From Arthrobacter cavernae (GTDB lineage: Bacteria; Actinomycetota; Actinomycetes; Actinomycetales; Micrococcaceae): a DNA stretch of 64,000 nucleotides. Below, in pieces: positions 17,552 through 27,040 of this stretch. The notes under the pieces are model-generated. The model saw nothing but the letters and a program-made list of their open reading frames with translations, made no database searches and was not told the origin of the DNA. The stretch spans positions 310,001 through 374,000 of the forward strand of contig NZ_JAFNLL010000004.1 of assembly GCF_017368795.1 (NCBI RefSeq). Reading direction: 5' to 3'. The translations under genes and the position numbers were made by a program. Numbering within the stretch: position 1 is the first letter of the stretch; each line of letters begins with the position of its first letter.

Positions 17552-17634
17552 TGCAAGTTGTTTCGCTGGCCTATTCCACGGCCGTGCTGGTTCAGTGGAA
17601 GCAGAACATCCAACCGCAGTGAAGGGAGCAGGCC

Positions 17635-19083
17635 GTGGGAAAGACACTGGCCGAGAAAGTCTGGGACGCACACGTGGTGCGCAAGGGTGAAGGCGAAGGA
17701 GCCAATGCCCAGCCCGACCTTCTCTTCATCGACCTGCACCTCGTCCATGAAGTGACATCCCCGCAGGCATTCGAAGGCCTGCGCCTGGCCGGCCGCCAGC
17801 TGCGCCGCCCGGACCTCACCATTGCCACCGAGGACCACAACACGCCCACGCTGGAGATCGACAAGCCGATCGCGGACCTCACCAGCCGCACGCAGATCGA
17901 GACCCTGCGCAACAACTGCAAGGAGTTCGGCGTCCGCCTGCACTCCCTGGGCGACGCCGAGCAGGGCATCGTGCACGTTGTGGGCCCGCAGCTGGGGCTG
18001 ACCCAGCCCGGCATGACCGTGGTCTGCGGCGACTCGCACACCTCCACCCACGGCGCCTTCGGTGCCCTGGCAATGGGCATCGGCACGTCCGAGGTGGAGC
18101 ACGTCATGGCCACCCAGACGCTCTCGCTCAAGCCCTTCAAGACCATGGCCATCAACGTTGAAGGCACGCTGCGTCCTGGGGTGACCGCCAAGGACATCAT
18201 CCTGGCCGTCATCGCCAAGATCGGCACCGGCGGCGGCCAGGGCTATGTCCTGGAATACCGCGGCTCGGCCATCCGTGCCCTGTCCATGGACGCCCGCATG
18301 ACCATCTGCAACATGTCCATCGAGGCAGGTGCCCGCGCCGGACTGGTTGCCCCGGACCAGATCACGTACGACTACATGTACGGCCGCCCCCACGCGCCGG
18401 AAGGCGCCGACTGGGATGCCGCCGTCGAGTACTGGAACACCCTGCACACCGACGCCGACGCCACCTTCGACGTCGAAGTGGACCTCGACGCCGACACCTT
18501 GGAGCCGTTCGTCACCTGGGGCACCAACCCCGGCCAGGGCGTCTCCCTGTCCGCCAAGGTTCCCTCCCCGGAGGACTTCGGCGACGAGAACGCCAAGGCT
18601 GCCGCCGAACGCGCCCTGCAGTACATGGGCCTCGAAGCCGGCACGCCCATGAAGGACATCCGCGTGGACACGGTCTTCCTGGGCTCCTGCACCAACTCCC
18701 GCATGGAGGACCTCCGCGCCGCGGCGGACATCGTCCGGGGCCGCACCAAGGACCCCAACATCCGCATGCTGGTGGTGCCGGGCTCGGCCCGCGTCCGTCT
18801 GGAAGCCGAGGCCGAGGGCCTGGACCAGGTCTTCAAGGACTTCGGCGCCGAGTGGCGCTTCGCCGGCTGCTCCATGTGCCTGGGCATGAACCCGGACCAG
18901 CTGGACGTGGGGGAACGCTGCGCCTCCACCTCGAACCGCAACTTTGAAGGCCGCCAGGGCAAGGGTGGCCGTACGCACTTGGTCTCACCCGTCGTCGCTG
19001 CTGCCACTGCCGTCCGCGGCACGCTCAGCTCGCCGTCGGACCTGGACCCCGCCCCCGCCGCCACCCTGACCGACGCCGCCTAG
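17635..19083 (+). CDS. leuC: 3-isopropylmalate dehydratase large subunit
   Basis: With LeuD it isomerises 2-isopropylmalate to 3-isopropylmalate in leucine synthesis. The 482-residue aconitase-family protein keeps the three [4Fe-4S] ligands Cys352 (in GSCTNSR), Cys412 and Cys415 (in CSMC), the positions expected for LeuC. Start GTG with AAGGGAGC seven bases upstream. leuD follows after nine bases, so they form one operon. Control by the divergent LtbR is likely from the palindrome in the shared intergenic region. Confidence 0.97.
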   Translation: MGKTLAEKVWDAHVVRKGEGEGANAQPDLLFIDLHLVHEVTSPQAFEGLRLAGRQLRRPDLTIATEDHNTPTLEIDKPIADLTSRTQIETLRNNCKEFGVRLHSLGDAEQGIVHVVGPQLGLTQPGMTVVCGDSHTSTHGAFGALAMGIGTSEVEHVMATQTLSLKPFKTMAINVEGTLRPGVTAKDIILAVIAKIGTGGGQGYVLEYRGSAIRALSMDARMTICNMSIEAGARAGLVAPDQITYDYMYGRPHAPEGADWDAAVEYWNTLHTDADATFDVEVDLDADTLEPFVTWGTNPGQGVSLSAKVPSPEDFGDENAKAAAERALQYMGLEAGTPMKDIRVDTVFLGSCTNSRMEDLRAAADIVRGRTKDPNIRMLVVPGSARVRLEAEAEGLDQVFKDFGAEWRFAGCSMCLGMNPDQLDVGERCASTSNRNFEGRQGKGGRTHLVSPVVAAATAVRGTLSSPSDLDPAPAATLTDAA

Positions 19084-19092
19084 GAGGATCCC

Positions 19093-19695
19093 ATGGAAAA
19101 ATTCACCACCCACACCGGAATCGGCGTCCCGCTGCGCCAGAGCAACGTGGACACGGACCAGATCATCCCGGCCGTCTACCTCAAGCGCATCACCCGCACG
19201 GGCTTCGAAGACGCCCTGTTCGCTGCCTGGCGCAAGGACGAAACCTTCATCCTGAACCAGGAGCCGTTCAAGTCCGGCTCAGTGCTGGTGGCCGGCCCCG
19301 ATTTCGGCACCGGCTCCTCGCGTGAACACGCCGTCTGGGCACTGAAGGACTACGGCTTCAAGACCGTGCTGTCCTCCCGCTTCGCCGACATCTTCCGCGG
19401 CAACTCCGGCAAGCAGGGCCTCCTCGCCGCCGAAGTCGCCCAGGACGACATCGAGCTCATCTGGAAGGTCCTGGAGAACGCCCCGGGCACCGAAGTCAAG
19501 GTTGACCTGGTCTCCAAGACGGTCGAATGCGGCAACGTGGTTGCGCCCTTCGAGATCGACGACTACACCCGCTGGCGCCTCCTGGAGGGCCTGGACGACA
19601 TCGGGCTGACCCTGCAGCACGAGGAAGACATCACCGCCTACGAGGCCACCCGGCCCTCCTTCAAGCCGCTGACGCTTCCCGCCAAGACGCAGTAG
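19093..19695 (+). CDS. leuD: 3-isopropylmalate dehydratase small subunit
   Basis: A 200-residue swivelling domain that completes the LeuCD enzyme. The conserved substrate loop [13 protein letters not shown] (near residues 69-81) and the N-terminal [13 protein letters not shown] are intact. The ribosome site TAGGAGG lies seven bases before the ATG and overlaps the leuC stop, giving coupled translation. The gene ends 25 bases before a long hairpin. Confidence 0.97.
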   Translation: MEKFTTHTGIGVPLRQSNVDTDQIIPAVYLKRITRTGFEDALFAAWRKDETFILNQEPFKSGSVLVAGPDFGTGSSREHAVWALKDYGFKTVLSSRFADIFRGNSGKQGLLAAEVAQDDIELIWKVLENAPGTEVKVDLVSKTVECGNVVAPFEIDDYTRWRLLEGLDDIGLTLQHEEDITAYEATRPSFKPLTLPAKTQ

Positions 19696-19713
19696 GTTCG
19701 GGGCTGCCCCGTT

Positions 19714-20688
19714 TCAGAATTGCACCCGGTAAGGAACAACGCCCCCGCTTGACGGGGTGCACCGTTCCTCACCGGGTGCACTTTTGTTTCCGTGGCTGCG
19801 CGTGGGACGGAGCCCGGCCTCGCGGAGCTTCGTGCACAAGGCGGCGGCATTCCTTGCTTCCTGCCACATCCAGCGGACCACCCGCAGCCCGGTGGCGCGG
19901 AGCCTGTCTTCCCTGATCTTCTCGGCCCTGAGCACGTCTTCCGGCAGCCTGCCCTGCAGATATTTGCCCCGGCTGTACTTGGCCCAGCCATCGAATTCTC
20001 CGACCAGCCCGTGCTCCGGCCAGTAGTAGTGCGTGTAGCCGATCAGTCCCCGCCGGTCGGTGAACCTGGCCTGCAGCTCAGGTACCGGAAAGCCGGCCTG
20101 GATCATCACGGCACGGCTCAGGGACTCGCCCGGGGAACCCGAACGGGCGTCGGCTGCGGCCAGAACGCGCCGGACCCTGGCCTGCTTGGTGGCGCTGAGC
20201 TCATCCAGGCACCCGAGCAACCGTCCCCGGAGTTCTGCTTGTGACGCGATGCCATGGCCGAGGTACGCGGCATTTCCGGCCCGGTCCAGGGTGGCATCGA
20301 ACGCGGGCAGTGCGTGCGCGAGGGGCAACCTCGCGGCCAGATCGCGCAGGGTTTCAGTGACCGGCGTGGTCTGCAGACCGTCGACGGTCACGATATTTGC
20401 GGACCCTGGGTCGCCGAACCGCCGGCGCACTCCGTTCTTGGAGCGTCCGCCGCCAGTGGTCCGTCGCACCAGCGTCTCTACTTCACGAGGAGTGTCGATC
20501 AGCGGCAGCCCCAGGATGACGGCGCCGGACTGTCCGCAGAATACCGGCGCGATCTTGGCCGTGGCCTGTACCGCGTGGATACGGACCGCGAATTGCTCCC
20601 ACTCCTTCATCGAGTTCCAGCCGCCCGAAGGCAAGTAGAGGCCGCGCCGGATCTGGACCAGTTCCTTGCGCTTTGCCTGCCTGGCCAC
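19714..20688 (-). CDS. DUF559 / AbiEi-like protein, start uncertain
   Basis: 324 residues from the first standard start (GTG 20688). The N-terminus (LVQIRRGLYLPS) is the end of the small winged-helix domain seen in AbiEi-type antitoxins, and the C-terminal half (from about GYTHYYWPEHGLVGEFDGWAKY) is a DUF559/very-short-patch-repair-like nuclease fold with the acidic core EFDG. Many actinobacteria carry lone genes of this type. The conserved domain seems to begin before 20688: the frame stays open upstream to about 20865 and encodes PEWITPHSDPDD, but has no ATG, GTG or TTG. The gene may use CTG, or may have lost its true start. Its last codons run through a nested hairpin, so the tail may be a recent addition. 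Confidence 0.65.
   Translation of the reverse strand: MARQAKRKELVQIRRGLYLPSGGWNSMKEWEQFAVRIHAVQATAKIAPVFCGQSGAVILGLPLIDTPREVETLVRRTTGGGRSKNGVRRRFGDPGSANIVTVDGLQTTPVTETLRDLAARLPLAHALPAFDATLDRAGNAAYLGHGIASQAELRGRLLGCLDELSATKQARVRRVLAAADARSGSPGESLSRAVMIQAGFPVPELQARFTDRRGLIGYTHYYWPEHGLVGEFDGWAKYSRGKYLQGRLPEDVLRAEKIREDRLRATGLRVVRWMWQEARNAAALCTKLREAGLRPTRSHGNKSAPGEERCTPSSGGVVPYRVQF
19721..19785. terminator. Long nested hairpin between leuD and the convergent DUF559 gene
   Basis: TGCACCCGGTAAGGAAC (19721-19737) pairs with GTTCCTCACCGGGTGCA (19764-19780) with one mismatch, and a small inner stem CCCCG/CGGGG lies at 19743-19757. It is followed by CTTTTG on the plus strand. It can end the leuCD transcript. 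The nested layout recalls the repeats at 3850 and 6420, but the sequence is different. Confidence 0.7.
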
Positions 20689-20927
20689 GGTCCGGGCGCC
20701 GTGGTCGTCATCGGGATCGCTATGCGGCGTGATCCACTCCGGGACGGAAAGGGCAGCCCGCGGTTCCTGACCGGTCGACTCGGCCCAGCCTGGCAGATCT
20801 CGCGGACCGCACGTCCCGCAACTCCACCCCGAACCCCCGTCATTTCGGATCAGTTCCGCGAGCTTCTATGCTTAGCTGGAGCCTTTGTAAGTATGGGGGG
20901 CGAGTATTCGTGAGGAAACCGGTATAG

Positions 20928-22253
20928 ATGAGTAGTGTTCTGACAATCCGCGGTGGCGTCCCGTTGACCGGGCGCGTAACCGTTCGCGGTGCCAAGAACC
21001 TTGTACCAAAAGCGATGGTGGCGGCGCTGCTGGGCAGCGAGCCGTCCGTGCTGCGGAACGTGCCGGAAATCAAGGACGTGGAGGTTGTCACCAGCCTCCT
21101 GCAGCTCCACGGCGTGACCGTGGTGAAGGACCCCGTCACGGGGGATCTCACCCTGGATCCCAAGGACGCCAAGACGGCCTCCAGCACGGCCATCGACGCC
21201 CATGCCGGTGACTCCCGCATCCCCATCCTGCTCTGCGGCCCGCTTATCCACGCGATCGGCGAAGCCTTCATTCCGGACCTCGGCGGCTGCAAGATCGGCG
21301 ACCGCCCCATTGATTACCACCTGAACGTGCTGCGCCAGTTCGGCGCCGTCGTGGAGAAACGCCCCGGCGGCATCCACATTTCGGCGCCGCACGGCCTGCA
21401 GGGCGCCAAGATCTCGCTGCCGTACCCGTCTGTCGGGGCCACGGAGCAGGTCCTGCTGAGCGCCACGCGTGCAGAGGGCATTACGGAACTCTCCGGCGCC
21501 GCCACGGAGCCGGAAATCATTGACCTCATCGCCGTGCTTCAGAAGATGGGCGCCATCATCAGCGTCCAGACGGACCGCACCATTCGGATCGAAGGCGTCA
21601 AGGACCTGGGCGGCTATGACCACCGTGCCCTGTCCGACCGCAACGAATCGGCGTCGTGGGCGTCGGCCGCGCTGGTGACCCGCGGCGACATTTTCGTCGA
21701 GGGTGCCTCGCAGCGCGACATGATGACGTTCCTGAACACCTACCGCAAGGTGGGCGGTGGCATGGACATCCGCGAGGACGGCATCCGTTTCTACCACCCC
21801 GGCGGCAAGCTGAGCCCGCTGGTCCTCGAGACCGATGTGCACCCCGGTTTCATGACCGACTGGCAGCAGCCCCTGGTGGTTGCCCTGACCCAGGCCGAGG
21901 GCGTCTCGATCGTGCACGAAACCGTGTACGAGAACCGCTTCGGCTTCACTGAGGCGCTGACGCGCATGGGTGCCAGCATCCAGGTCCACCGCGAATGCCT
22001 CGGCAGCGTGCCGTGCCGCTTCGGCCAGCGGAACTTCCTGCACTCGGCCGTCATCTCCGGCCCCACCCCGCTGCAGGGCACGGACATCGACATCCCGGAC
22101 CTCCGCGGTGGCTTCAGCCACCTCATCGCAGCCCTCGCCGCCACCGGAACCTCACGGGTCACGGGCATCGACATCATCAACCGCGGCTACGAGCGCTTCA
22201 CCGACAAACTGGCCGGCCTCGGCGCAGATTTCGACATCACCTCAGCCAAGTAA
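20928..22253 (+). CDS. murA: UDP-N-acetylglucosamine 1-carboxyvinyltransferase
   Basis: Catalyses the first committed step of peptidoglycan synthesis, moving enolpyruvate from PEP to UDP-GlcNAc. The 441-residue protein has the N-terminal catalytic lysine motif GAKNLVPK (residues 21-28) and the active-site loop GGCKIGDRP with Cys121, equivalent to Cys115 of E. coli, so fosfomycin sensitivity is predicted. Mycobacterial MurA has Asp there. The C-terminal motif DLRGGFSHLIAA is intact. It is the first gene of a run ending with ddl, with plsC 12 bases later. Confidence 0.95.
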   Translation: MSSVLTIRGGVPLTGRVTVRGAKNLVPKAMVAALLGSEPSVLRNVPEIKDVEVVTSLLQLHGVTVVKDPVTGDLTLDPKDAKTASSTAIDAHAGDSRIPILLCGPLIHAIGEAFIPDLGGCKIGDRPIDYHLNVLRQFGAVVEKRPGGIHISAPHGLQGAKISLPYPSVGATEQVLLSATRAEGITELSGAATEPEIIDLIAVLQKMGAIISVQTDRTIRIEGVKDLGGYDHRALSDRNESASWASAALVTRGDIFVEGASQRDMMTFLNTYRKVGGGMDIREDGIRFYHPGGKLSPLVLETDVHPGFMTDWQQPLVVALTQAEGVSIVHETVYENRFGFTEALTRMGASIQVHRECLGSVPCRFGQRNFLHSAVISGPTPLQGTDIDIPDLRGGFSHLIAALAATGTSRVTGIDIINRGYERFTDKLAGLGADFDITSAK

Positions 22254-22265
22254 CGGGGGACCTCC

Positions 22266-23075
22266 TTGAAGGAATCGGCCAAGAGCCGTGCCATGTTCGC
22301 GCTGCTCGCAGGGCTCGCGCGTCCGCTGATGAACGTCCTTATGGCCAAGAAGTGGGAAGGCACTGACAAGCTTCCCGCCGGAGGCTTCATCGCGGCGCCG
22401 AACCACTGCACGGAGATCGACCCCGTGGTGGTGGGGCACATGCTGTACAACATGAAGCGTCCGCCGCACTTCCTCGCCAAGGCGGGTCTCTTCAAGGCCC
22501 CCGTCCTGGGCACCTTGCTGCGCGCCACCAACCAGATCCCGGTGGAACGCTCGACGGCGGGAGCGAACCGCTCGCTGCAAGCGGCCCGGGACGTGGTGGA
22601 CGCCGGCGGGGCCATCATCATCTACCCGGAAGGCACGCTCACCCGGGATCCGGGTTTGTGGCCGATGAAGGGGCACACCGGTGCGGCGCGCCTGGCCCTT
22701 CAGACCGGAATACCCGTGGTCCCGATCGCGCACTGGGGCGCCCACGAGGTCTTTCCCCGGTACGCTAAACGCTTCCACATTTTCCCGCGCAAGACCTCAC
22801 GCATCCTGGTGGGTGAACCCGTGGACCTCAGCGCCTTTGCGGGCAGGCCCCTGGACCGGGCCACGCTGACCGAAGCCACGGACGTGATCATGGATGCCAT
22901 CACCGCCCTCCTGGCCACCCTGCGCGGCGAGGATCCCCCGGCGGAGCGCTGGGATCCCTCGGCCCATAACCAGGCCAAGCACGGACGCTTCATGGAGCGC
23001 GGCGCCGCAAGCAGCGCCGCCCCGGACGACGCCCCAGCAACGGACCCCGAGCCCGGTCAGGACGGCCCCAAATGA
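22266..23075 (+). CDS. plsC: 1-acyl-sn-glycerol-3-phosphate acyltransferase
   Basis: Acylates lysophosphatidic acid to phosphatidic acid at the membrane. The 269-residue protein has the acyltransferase HX4D motif as NHCTEID (His47, Asp52), the EGT motif in YPEGTLTRD and the PVVPIAHWG block. A hydrophobic N-terminus would hold it at the membrane. The start is TTG (22266), preceded by GGGGGA. The last 40 residues are Ala/Pro/Asp rich and not conserved. The stop overlaps gpsA (ATGA). Together with gpsA it supplies phospholipid precursors next to cell-wall genes. Confidence 0.9.
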   Translation: MKESAKSRAMFALLAGLARPLMNVLMAKKWEGTDKLPAGGFIAAPNHCTEIDPVVVGHMLYNMKRPPHFLAKAGLFKAPVLGTLLRATNQIPVERSTAGANRSLQAARDVVDAGGAIIIYPEGTLTRDPGLWPMKGHTGAARLALQTGIPVVPIAHWGAHEVFPRYAKRFHIFPRKTSRILVGEPVDLSAFAGRPLDRATLTEATDVIMDAITALLATLRGEDPPAERWDPSAHNQAKHGRFMERGAASSAAPDDAPATDPEPGQDGPK

Positions 23076-24106
23076 CACACAGCCAATCAGTCATTGCCGT
23101 GCTCGGCGCGGGGTCCTGGGGCACCACCTTCGCGAAGGTCCTTGCCGACGCCGCCGCCGCAGCCGGCAGTGAACGGAGCATCCGGATCTGGGGCCGCCGC
23201 GCCGAAGTGGTGGAGCAGATCAACACCAAGCACCGCAACGAGCAGTACCTCAAGGACACCGAGCTGCCGACCTGCATCACCGCCTCCACCGATGTCGCCG
23301 AGGTCCTCGACGGCGCGGGCATCGTCATACTCGCCGTCCCGGCCCAGTCCCTGCGCCCCCAGCTGCGCGAGTGGAAGCCGCTGCTTGCGCCCGGCGTCGT
23401 GGTTGTTTCCCTGATGAAGGGGCTCGAGCTCGGCACGGACGCCCGCATGAGTGAAGTGATTGCCGAGGAGTTCGACATCCCGGCGGCGCGGGTCGCCGTC
23501 GTCTCCGGCCCCAACCTGGCGATGGAAATCGCCCGGGAGGAACCGACGGCATCCGTGGTCGCCTGCAGCGACGAGGCCACGGCCGTGTCGATCGCCGTCT
23601 GCTGCACCGCCCCGTACTTCCGCCCCTACACGAGCACCGATGTGGTGGGCGTGGAAATCGGCGGCATCGTCAAGAACGTCATCGCCCTCGCGGTGGGCAT
23701 CTGCGAAGGCCGCCAGATGGGCGACAACACCAAGGCCTCCGTCATCACGCGCGGCCTGGCCGAAACCTCGCGCCTGGCCCTGGCACTGGGCGGGCAGGCG
23801 CACACCATGGCCGGCCTCGCGGGCCTGGGCGACCTCGTGGCCACCTGCTCCTCGCCGTTGTCCCGCAACCACACCGCGGGCCGTCTGCTGGGCGAAGGCC
23901 TCACCCTGGAACAGGTCACCGAGCGCATGACGCAGACCGCCGAAGGCATCAAGTCCGGCCACGCCGTCCACGAGCTGGCCGGCAAGCTGGGCGTCGAGAT
24001 GCCCATTACGGCAGCCGTGGTGGCTGTCCTCGAAGGCAAAATGTCCGTTGATGATCTCGGGCCGCGCTTGCTGGCCCGGGCCCTGAAGTCCGAAGGCGAT
24101 TACTGA
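23072..24106 (+). CDS. gpsA: Glycerol-3-phosphate dehydrogenase [NAD(P)+]
   Basis: Reduces dihydroxyacetone phosphate to sn-glycerol 3-phosphate for phospholipids. The 344-residue protein has the dinucleotide fold VLGAGSWGTTFA at residues 9-20 and the substrate-binding lysine region VEIGGIVKNVIALAVG, followed by the helical C-terminal domain with GLGDLVATCSSPLSRN. The start overlaps plsC by four bases and ddl starts two bases after the stop, so murA-plsC-gpsA-ddl is one tight operon. Confidence 0.95.
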   Translation: MTHSQSVIAVLGAGSWGTTFAKVLADAAAAAGSERSIRIWGRRAEVVEQINTKHRNEQYLKDTELPTCITASTDVAEVLDGAGIVILAVPAQSLRPQLREWKPLLAPGVVVVSLMKGLELGTDARMSEVIAEEFDIPAARVAVVSGPNLAMEIAREEPTASVVACSDEATAVSIAVCCTAPYFRPYTSTDVVGVEIGGIVKNVIALAVGICEGRQMGDNTKASVITRGLAETSRLALALGGQAHTMAGLAGLGDLVATCSSPLSRNHTAGRLLGEGLTLEQVTERMTQTAEGIKSGHAVHELAGKLGVEMPITAAVVAVLEGKMSVDDLGPRLLARALKSEGDY

Positions 24107-24108
24107 CC

Positions 24109-25245
24109 GTGACCGAAGAAACCACCCCCGACGCCGTCCGCCGCCCCCGCGTGGCCGTGCTGTTTGGCGGCCGCTCCAGCGAGCACGCCGTCAGCTGCGT
24201 GACTGCCGCCGGCGTCATGGGCGCCATCGACAAGAGCAAGTACGACGTCGTTCCGATCGGGATCGCCAAGTCCGGCCAGTGGGTGCTCGCCTCGGGCGAC
24301 ACCAGCCAGTGGTCACTGAGCGCTGCCTCGCTGCCGGAAGTGGCGCCGTCGGACAAGACCGTCACTCTGGCCGAAATCGGCGGGGCACACCAGTTGATCG
24401 TCACGGAGCCCAACGCGGTGCCGCAGGAGCTCGGCCCGGTGGACGTGGTCTTCCCGCTGCTGCACGGTCCTTGGGGCGAGGACGGCACCATCCAGGGGCT
24501 GCTGGAGCTCTCGGACACCCGTTACGTGGGTGCCGGCGTGCTGGCTTCCGCGGTGGGCATGGACAAGCACTTCATGAAGGTCGTTTTCGAGGCCGCCGGC
24601 CTGGTGGTGGGGCCGTATATCGCCGTGACGGACCGTGAGTGGAGCAACGACGCCGAGGCCGTGCGCAAGCGCGTGGACCGGCTGGGCTTCCCCGTCTTCG
24701 TCAAGCCGGCGCGTGCGGGCTCGTCGATGGGCATCTCCAAGGTGGACTCCCTGGCCGGCCTCGACGCGGCCATCGAAGAGGCCCGCCGGCACGACCTCAA
24801 ACTGGTCATCGAGGCCGGAATTGTGGGCCGCGAGATCGAGTGCGCCGTGCTGGAAGGCCGGGGCACCGATGCACCCCGCACGTCCATGCCGGGCGAGATC
24901 GCAGTCGCGGCAGGAGAGCACGAGTTCTACGATTTCAATGCCAAGTACGTCGAGGACGGCGCCGCGGCACTGAGCTGCCCGGCGGACATGCCGGAGGAGG
25001 CCATTGCCCGGGTCCGCGAGCTTGCCGCACAGGCGTTTGACGCCGTCGGCGCCGAGGGACTGAGCCGGGTGGACTTCTTCTACACGCCCGACGGCGAACT
25101 CATCATCAACGAGATCAACACGATGCCCGGCTTCACGCCCAAGAGCATGTACCCGCAGATGTGGGCCGCCTCGGGCCTGCCCTACGCCGGGCTGATCGAC
25201 GAACTGATCTACCTTGCGCTGAACCGGAAGACCGGCCTGCGCTGA
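24109..25245 (+). CDS. ddl: D-alanine--D-alanine ligase
   Basis: An ATP-grasp enzyme that joins two D-alanines for the peptidoglycan stem. The 378-residue protein has the N-terminal GGRSSEHAVS motif, the ATP-binding FVKPARAGSSMGISKV segment and the C-terminal metal site in INEINTMPGFTPKSMYPQMW. A Tyr/Phe-type specificity check was not attempted. GTG start, two bases after gpsA. It converges on the DUF3515 gene with a 64-base gap that contains a short GC stem (ACGGCGG/CCGCCGT). Confidence 0.94.
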   Translation: MTEETTPDAVRRPRVAVLFGGRSSEHAVSCVTAAGVMGAIDKSKYDVVPIGIAKSGQWVLASGDTSQWSLSAASLPEVAPSDKTVTLAEIGGAHQLIVTEPNAVPQELGPVDVVFPLLHGPWGEDGTIQGLLELSDTRYVGAGVLASAVGMDKHFMKVVFEAAGLVVGPYIAVTDREWSNDAEAVRKRVDRLGFPVFVKPARAGSSMGISKVDSLAGLDAAIEEARRHDLKLVIEAGIVGREIECAVLEGRGTDAPRTSMPGEIAVAAGEHEFYDFNAKYVEDGAAALSCPADMPEEAIARVRELAAQAFDAVGAEGLSRVDFFYTPDGELIINEINTMPGFTPKSMYPQMWAASGLPYAGLIDELIYLALNRKTGLR

Positions 25246-25309
25246 CGGCCGGGCGGTGACAGCCCGACGGCGGTGGCCGCCGTGCGCTGTCCCCCGGGAG
25301 GCGCTCCGG

Positions 25310-25813
25310 CTACTTGCTGGTCGGCAGGTTCTGGACCTCTTCCTGGCCAACGCAGTTTCTGGTGGCCTTGATCTTGCCCGCCGACGCGGAGAGATCGGCC
25401 AGCACGGTCGCCGAACTGATCTTGTCCGGGTCCATCAGGATTTCCGTGGCCGGTTCGCGGCCGTAGGTGGTCAGCGTCCAGAACGGCTCGCCTTCCTTGA
25501 TGACCCAGTCGATGTCATTGACGCTCACGCAGCGGTCCGTGGTGGGGCCGGGAACGTTGACGCCGCAGCGCAGGATGACCCGCGAGGGGTCGCCCCAAGC
25601 CGCTGTTGCCTGGCTGTTGGTCTTCCGCAGGGCAGCGTCGCCGATCGCGTCCGGGAGCGCCACCATCATGGGGGCACAGGCCGGATTCGCAGCGTCGCCG
25701 GCGGCGGCGACATCCACTGCGGGGGAGCAGCCGCTGAGAACGAGGAGCGATGCAGCCGCGGCTGATACAGAACAAAGGGCGCGGATGTGCACGGCGGGTC
25801 TCGTTTGTCGCAT
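25310..25813 (-). CDS. DUF3515 family lipoprotein
   Basis: 167 residues: a signal peptide with positive N-terminus, hydrophobic core and lipobox LVLSGC (lipidated Cys near residue 29), then a small extracytoplasmic domain with conserved CAPMMVALPD and cysteines that could pair. DUF3515 proteins are widespread in actinobacteria next to thiL and ddl, as here; function unknown. ATG 25813 is six bases after TAGGCT on the minus strand, predicting a leaderless mRNA. Confidence 0.87.
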   Translation of the reverse strand: MRQTRPAVHIRALCSVSAAAASLLVLSGCSPAVDVAAAGDAANPACAPMMVALPDAIGDAALRKTNSQATAAWGDPSRVILRCGVNVPGPTTDRCVSVNDIDWVIKEGEPFWTLTTYGREPATEILMDPDKISSATVLADLSASAGKIKATRNCVGQEEVQNLPTSK

Positions 25814-25825
25814 GTGTCCAGCCTA
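25814..25825 (-). promoter_or_regulatory. -10 element of DUF3515 gene, leaderless geometry
   Basis: On the minus strand TAGGCT (25825-25820) is followed by six bases and the ATG at 25813. There is no ribosome site. Confidence 0.5.
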
Positions 25826-25833
25826 TCGTGGAG

Positions 25834-25861
25834 TTCGGAACCAGGTTTTCGGAACCGGGTT
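25834..25861. repeat. Tandem 14-base direct repeat
   Basis: TTCGGAACCAGGTT (25834-25847) is followed at once by TTCGGAACCGGGTT (25848-25861), one mismatch. It lies between the divergent DUF3515 and thiL genes, so it could be a regulator site or a simple duplication. Confidence 0.7.
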
Positions 25862-26014
25862 CAGGGATCACCCGGACCGCTCGTGCCTGGCAACGGACGA
25901 TCCCCACGCCTGGGGGGCATTGGAAGGAAGAAACGTTGGGTCGGGAACGCGAACGCGCTGCCGACGAATTCGAGCCGCAGCCGGCACGGATGCTTCAATG
26001 TCGGCGCCAAGCGA

Positions 26015-26027
26015 TAGCGTAGACGCG
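26015..26027 (+). promoter_or_regulatory. -10 element of thiL, leaderless geometry
   Basis: TAGCGT (26015-26020) is followed by six bases and the GTG at 26027. There is no ribosome site. Confidence 0.4.
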
Positions 26028-27040
26028 TGCCCAATGAACAGTTGACCGTTGCCGAACTCTCGGAGTCCGAGCTCCTCGCCCGGATCTTCCCGCGCCTGGA
26101 CCACAGCCCCGGCATCCTGCTGGGCCCGGGGGACGATGCCGCGCTGGTGGCCGCCCCGGACGGCCGGACGCTGATTTCGATTGACACCCAGACCCAGGAC
26201 CAGGACTTCCGCCTCGAGTGGAACAACGGCTACCGGACCACCGGGTACGACGTCGGCTGGAAGTCCGCGGCGCAGAACCTCAGCGATATCAATGCCATGG
26301 GCGGCCGCGCCACATCCATGGTGGTCAGCCTGACCATGCCGCCGGGCACCCCCGTCGAATGGGTCGAAGGCTTCGCCGACGGGCTAACCGCAGGCATCAT
26401 CGGCCTCGGCGCCGCAGACTGCTCCGTCGCAGGCGGTGACCTGGGGCGCGGCCGCGAGATCGCGGTGACGGTCGCCGTCGTCGGGACCCTGGACGGCCTC
26501 CCACCAGTGCTGCGCTCCGGCGCCCGGCCCGGGGACACGCTCGCCCTGGCGGGAACCGTCGGACGGGCCGCGGCAGGGCTTGCCCTGCTCGAGAGCGACA
26601 TTCCGGCAGGCTCGCTCACCGCGGAACAGCGGCAGCTCATGGACGGCCAGTGCCGGCCGGTGCCGCCCCTCGCGGCTGGTCCGTCCGCCGCACGGGCAGG
26701 TGCCACCGCGATGATGGACGTCTCCGACGGCCTGGTGCGCGACGGCGGCCGTCTCGCCGCCGCCAGCGGCGTGGGGCTAGACCTTGACCCCGCTGCCCTG
26801 AAACCCCTTGCCGAGGCGCTGCGCGCAGCCTCGGACCTCCTCGCAGCGGACCCCATGACCTGGGTGCTCGGCGGGGGAGAGGACCACGGCCTCCTGGCCA
26901 CGTTCCCGGCCGGAATTCAGCTGCCGCAGGGCTTCACTGCGATAGGCTCGGTGCAGGCCGTTGCCGAGGGCGGACGCACTGGCGTCACCATGGCGGGGCT
27001 GGCCGCAAACACCGTGGGATGGGATCACTTTGCAGACTAA
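26027..27040 (+). CDS. thiL: Thiamine-monophosphate kinase
   Basis: Phosphorylates thiamine monophosphate to thiamine pyrophosphate with ATP. The 337-residue PurM-like protein has the metal/ATP motif GPGDDAALV near residue 31, the substrate region SIDTQTQD, LSDINAMGG and the C-terminal GGGEDHGLLATF. It is the only thiamine gene in this part; thiC lies 21 kb away. The end overlaps the following DAK2 gene by 11 bases. Confidence 0.94.
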   Translation: MPNEQLTVAELSESELLARIFPRLDHSPGILLGPGDDAALVAAPDGRTLISIDTQTQDQDFRLEWNNGYRTTGYDVGWKSAAQNLSDINAMGGRATSMVVSLTMPPGTPVEWVEGFADGLTAGIIGLGAADCSVAGGDLGRGREIAVTVAVVGTLDGLPPVLRSGARPGDTLALAGTVGRAAAGLALLESDIPAGSLTAEQRQLMDGQCRPVPPLAAGPSAARAGATAMMDVSDGLVRDGGRLAAASGVGLDLDPAALKPLAEALRAASDLLAADPMTWVLGGGEDHGLLATFPAGIQLPQGFTAIGSVQAVAEGGRTGVTMAGLAANTVGWDHFAD

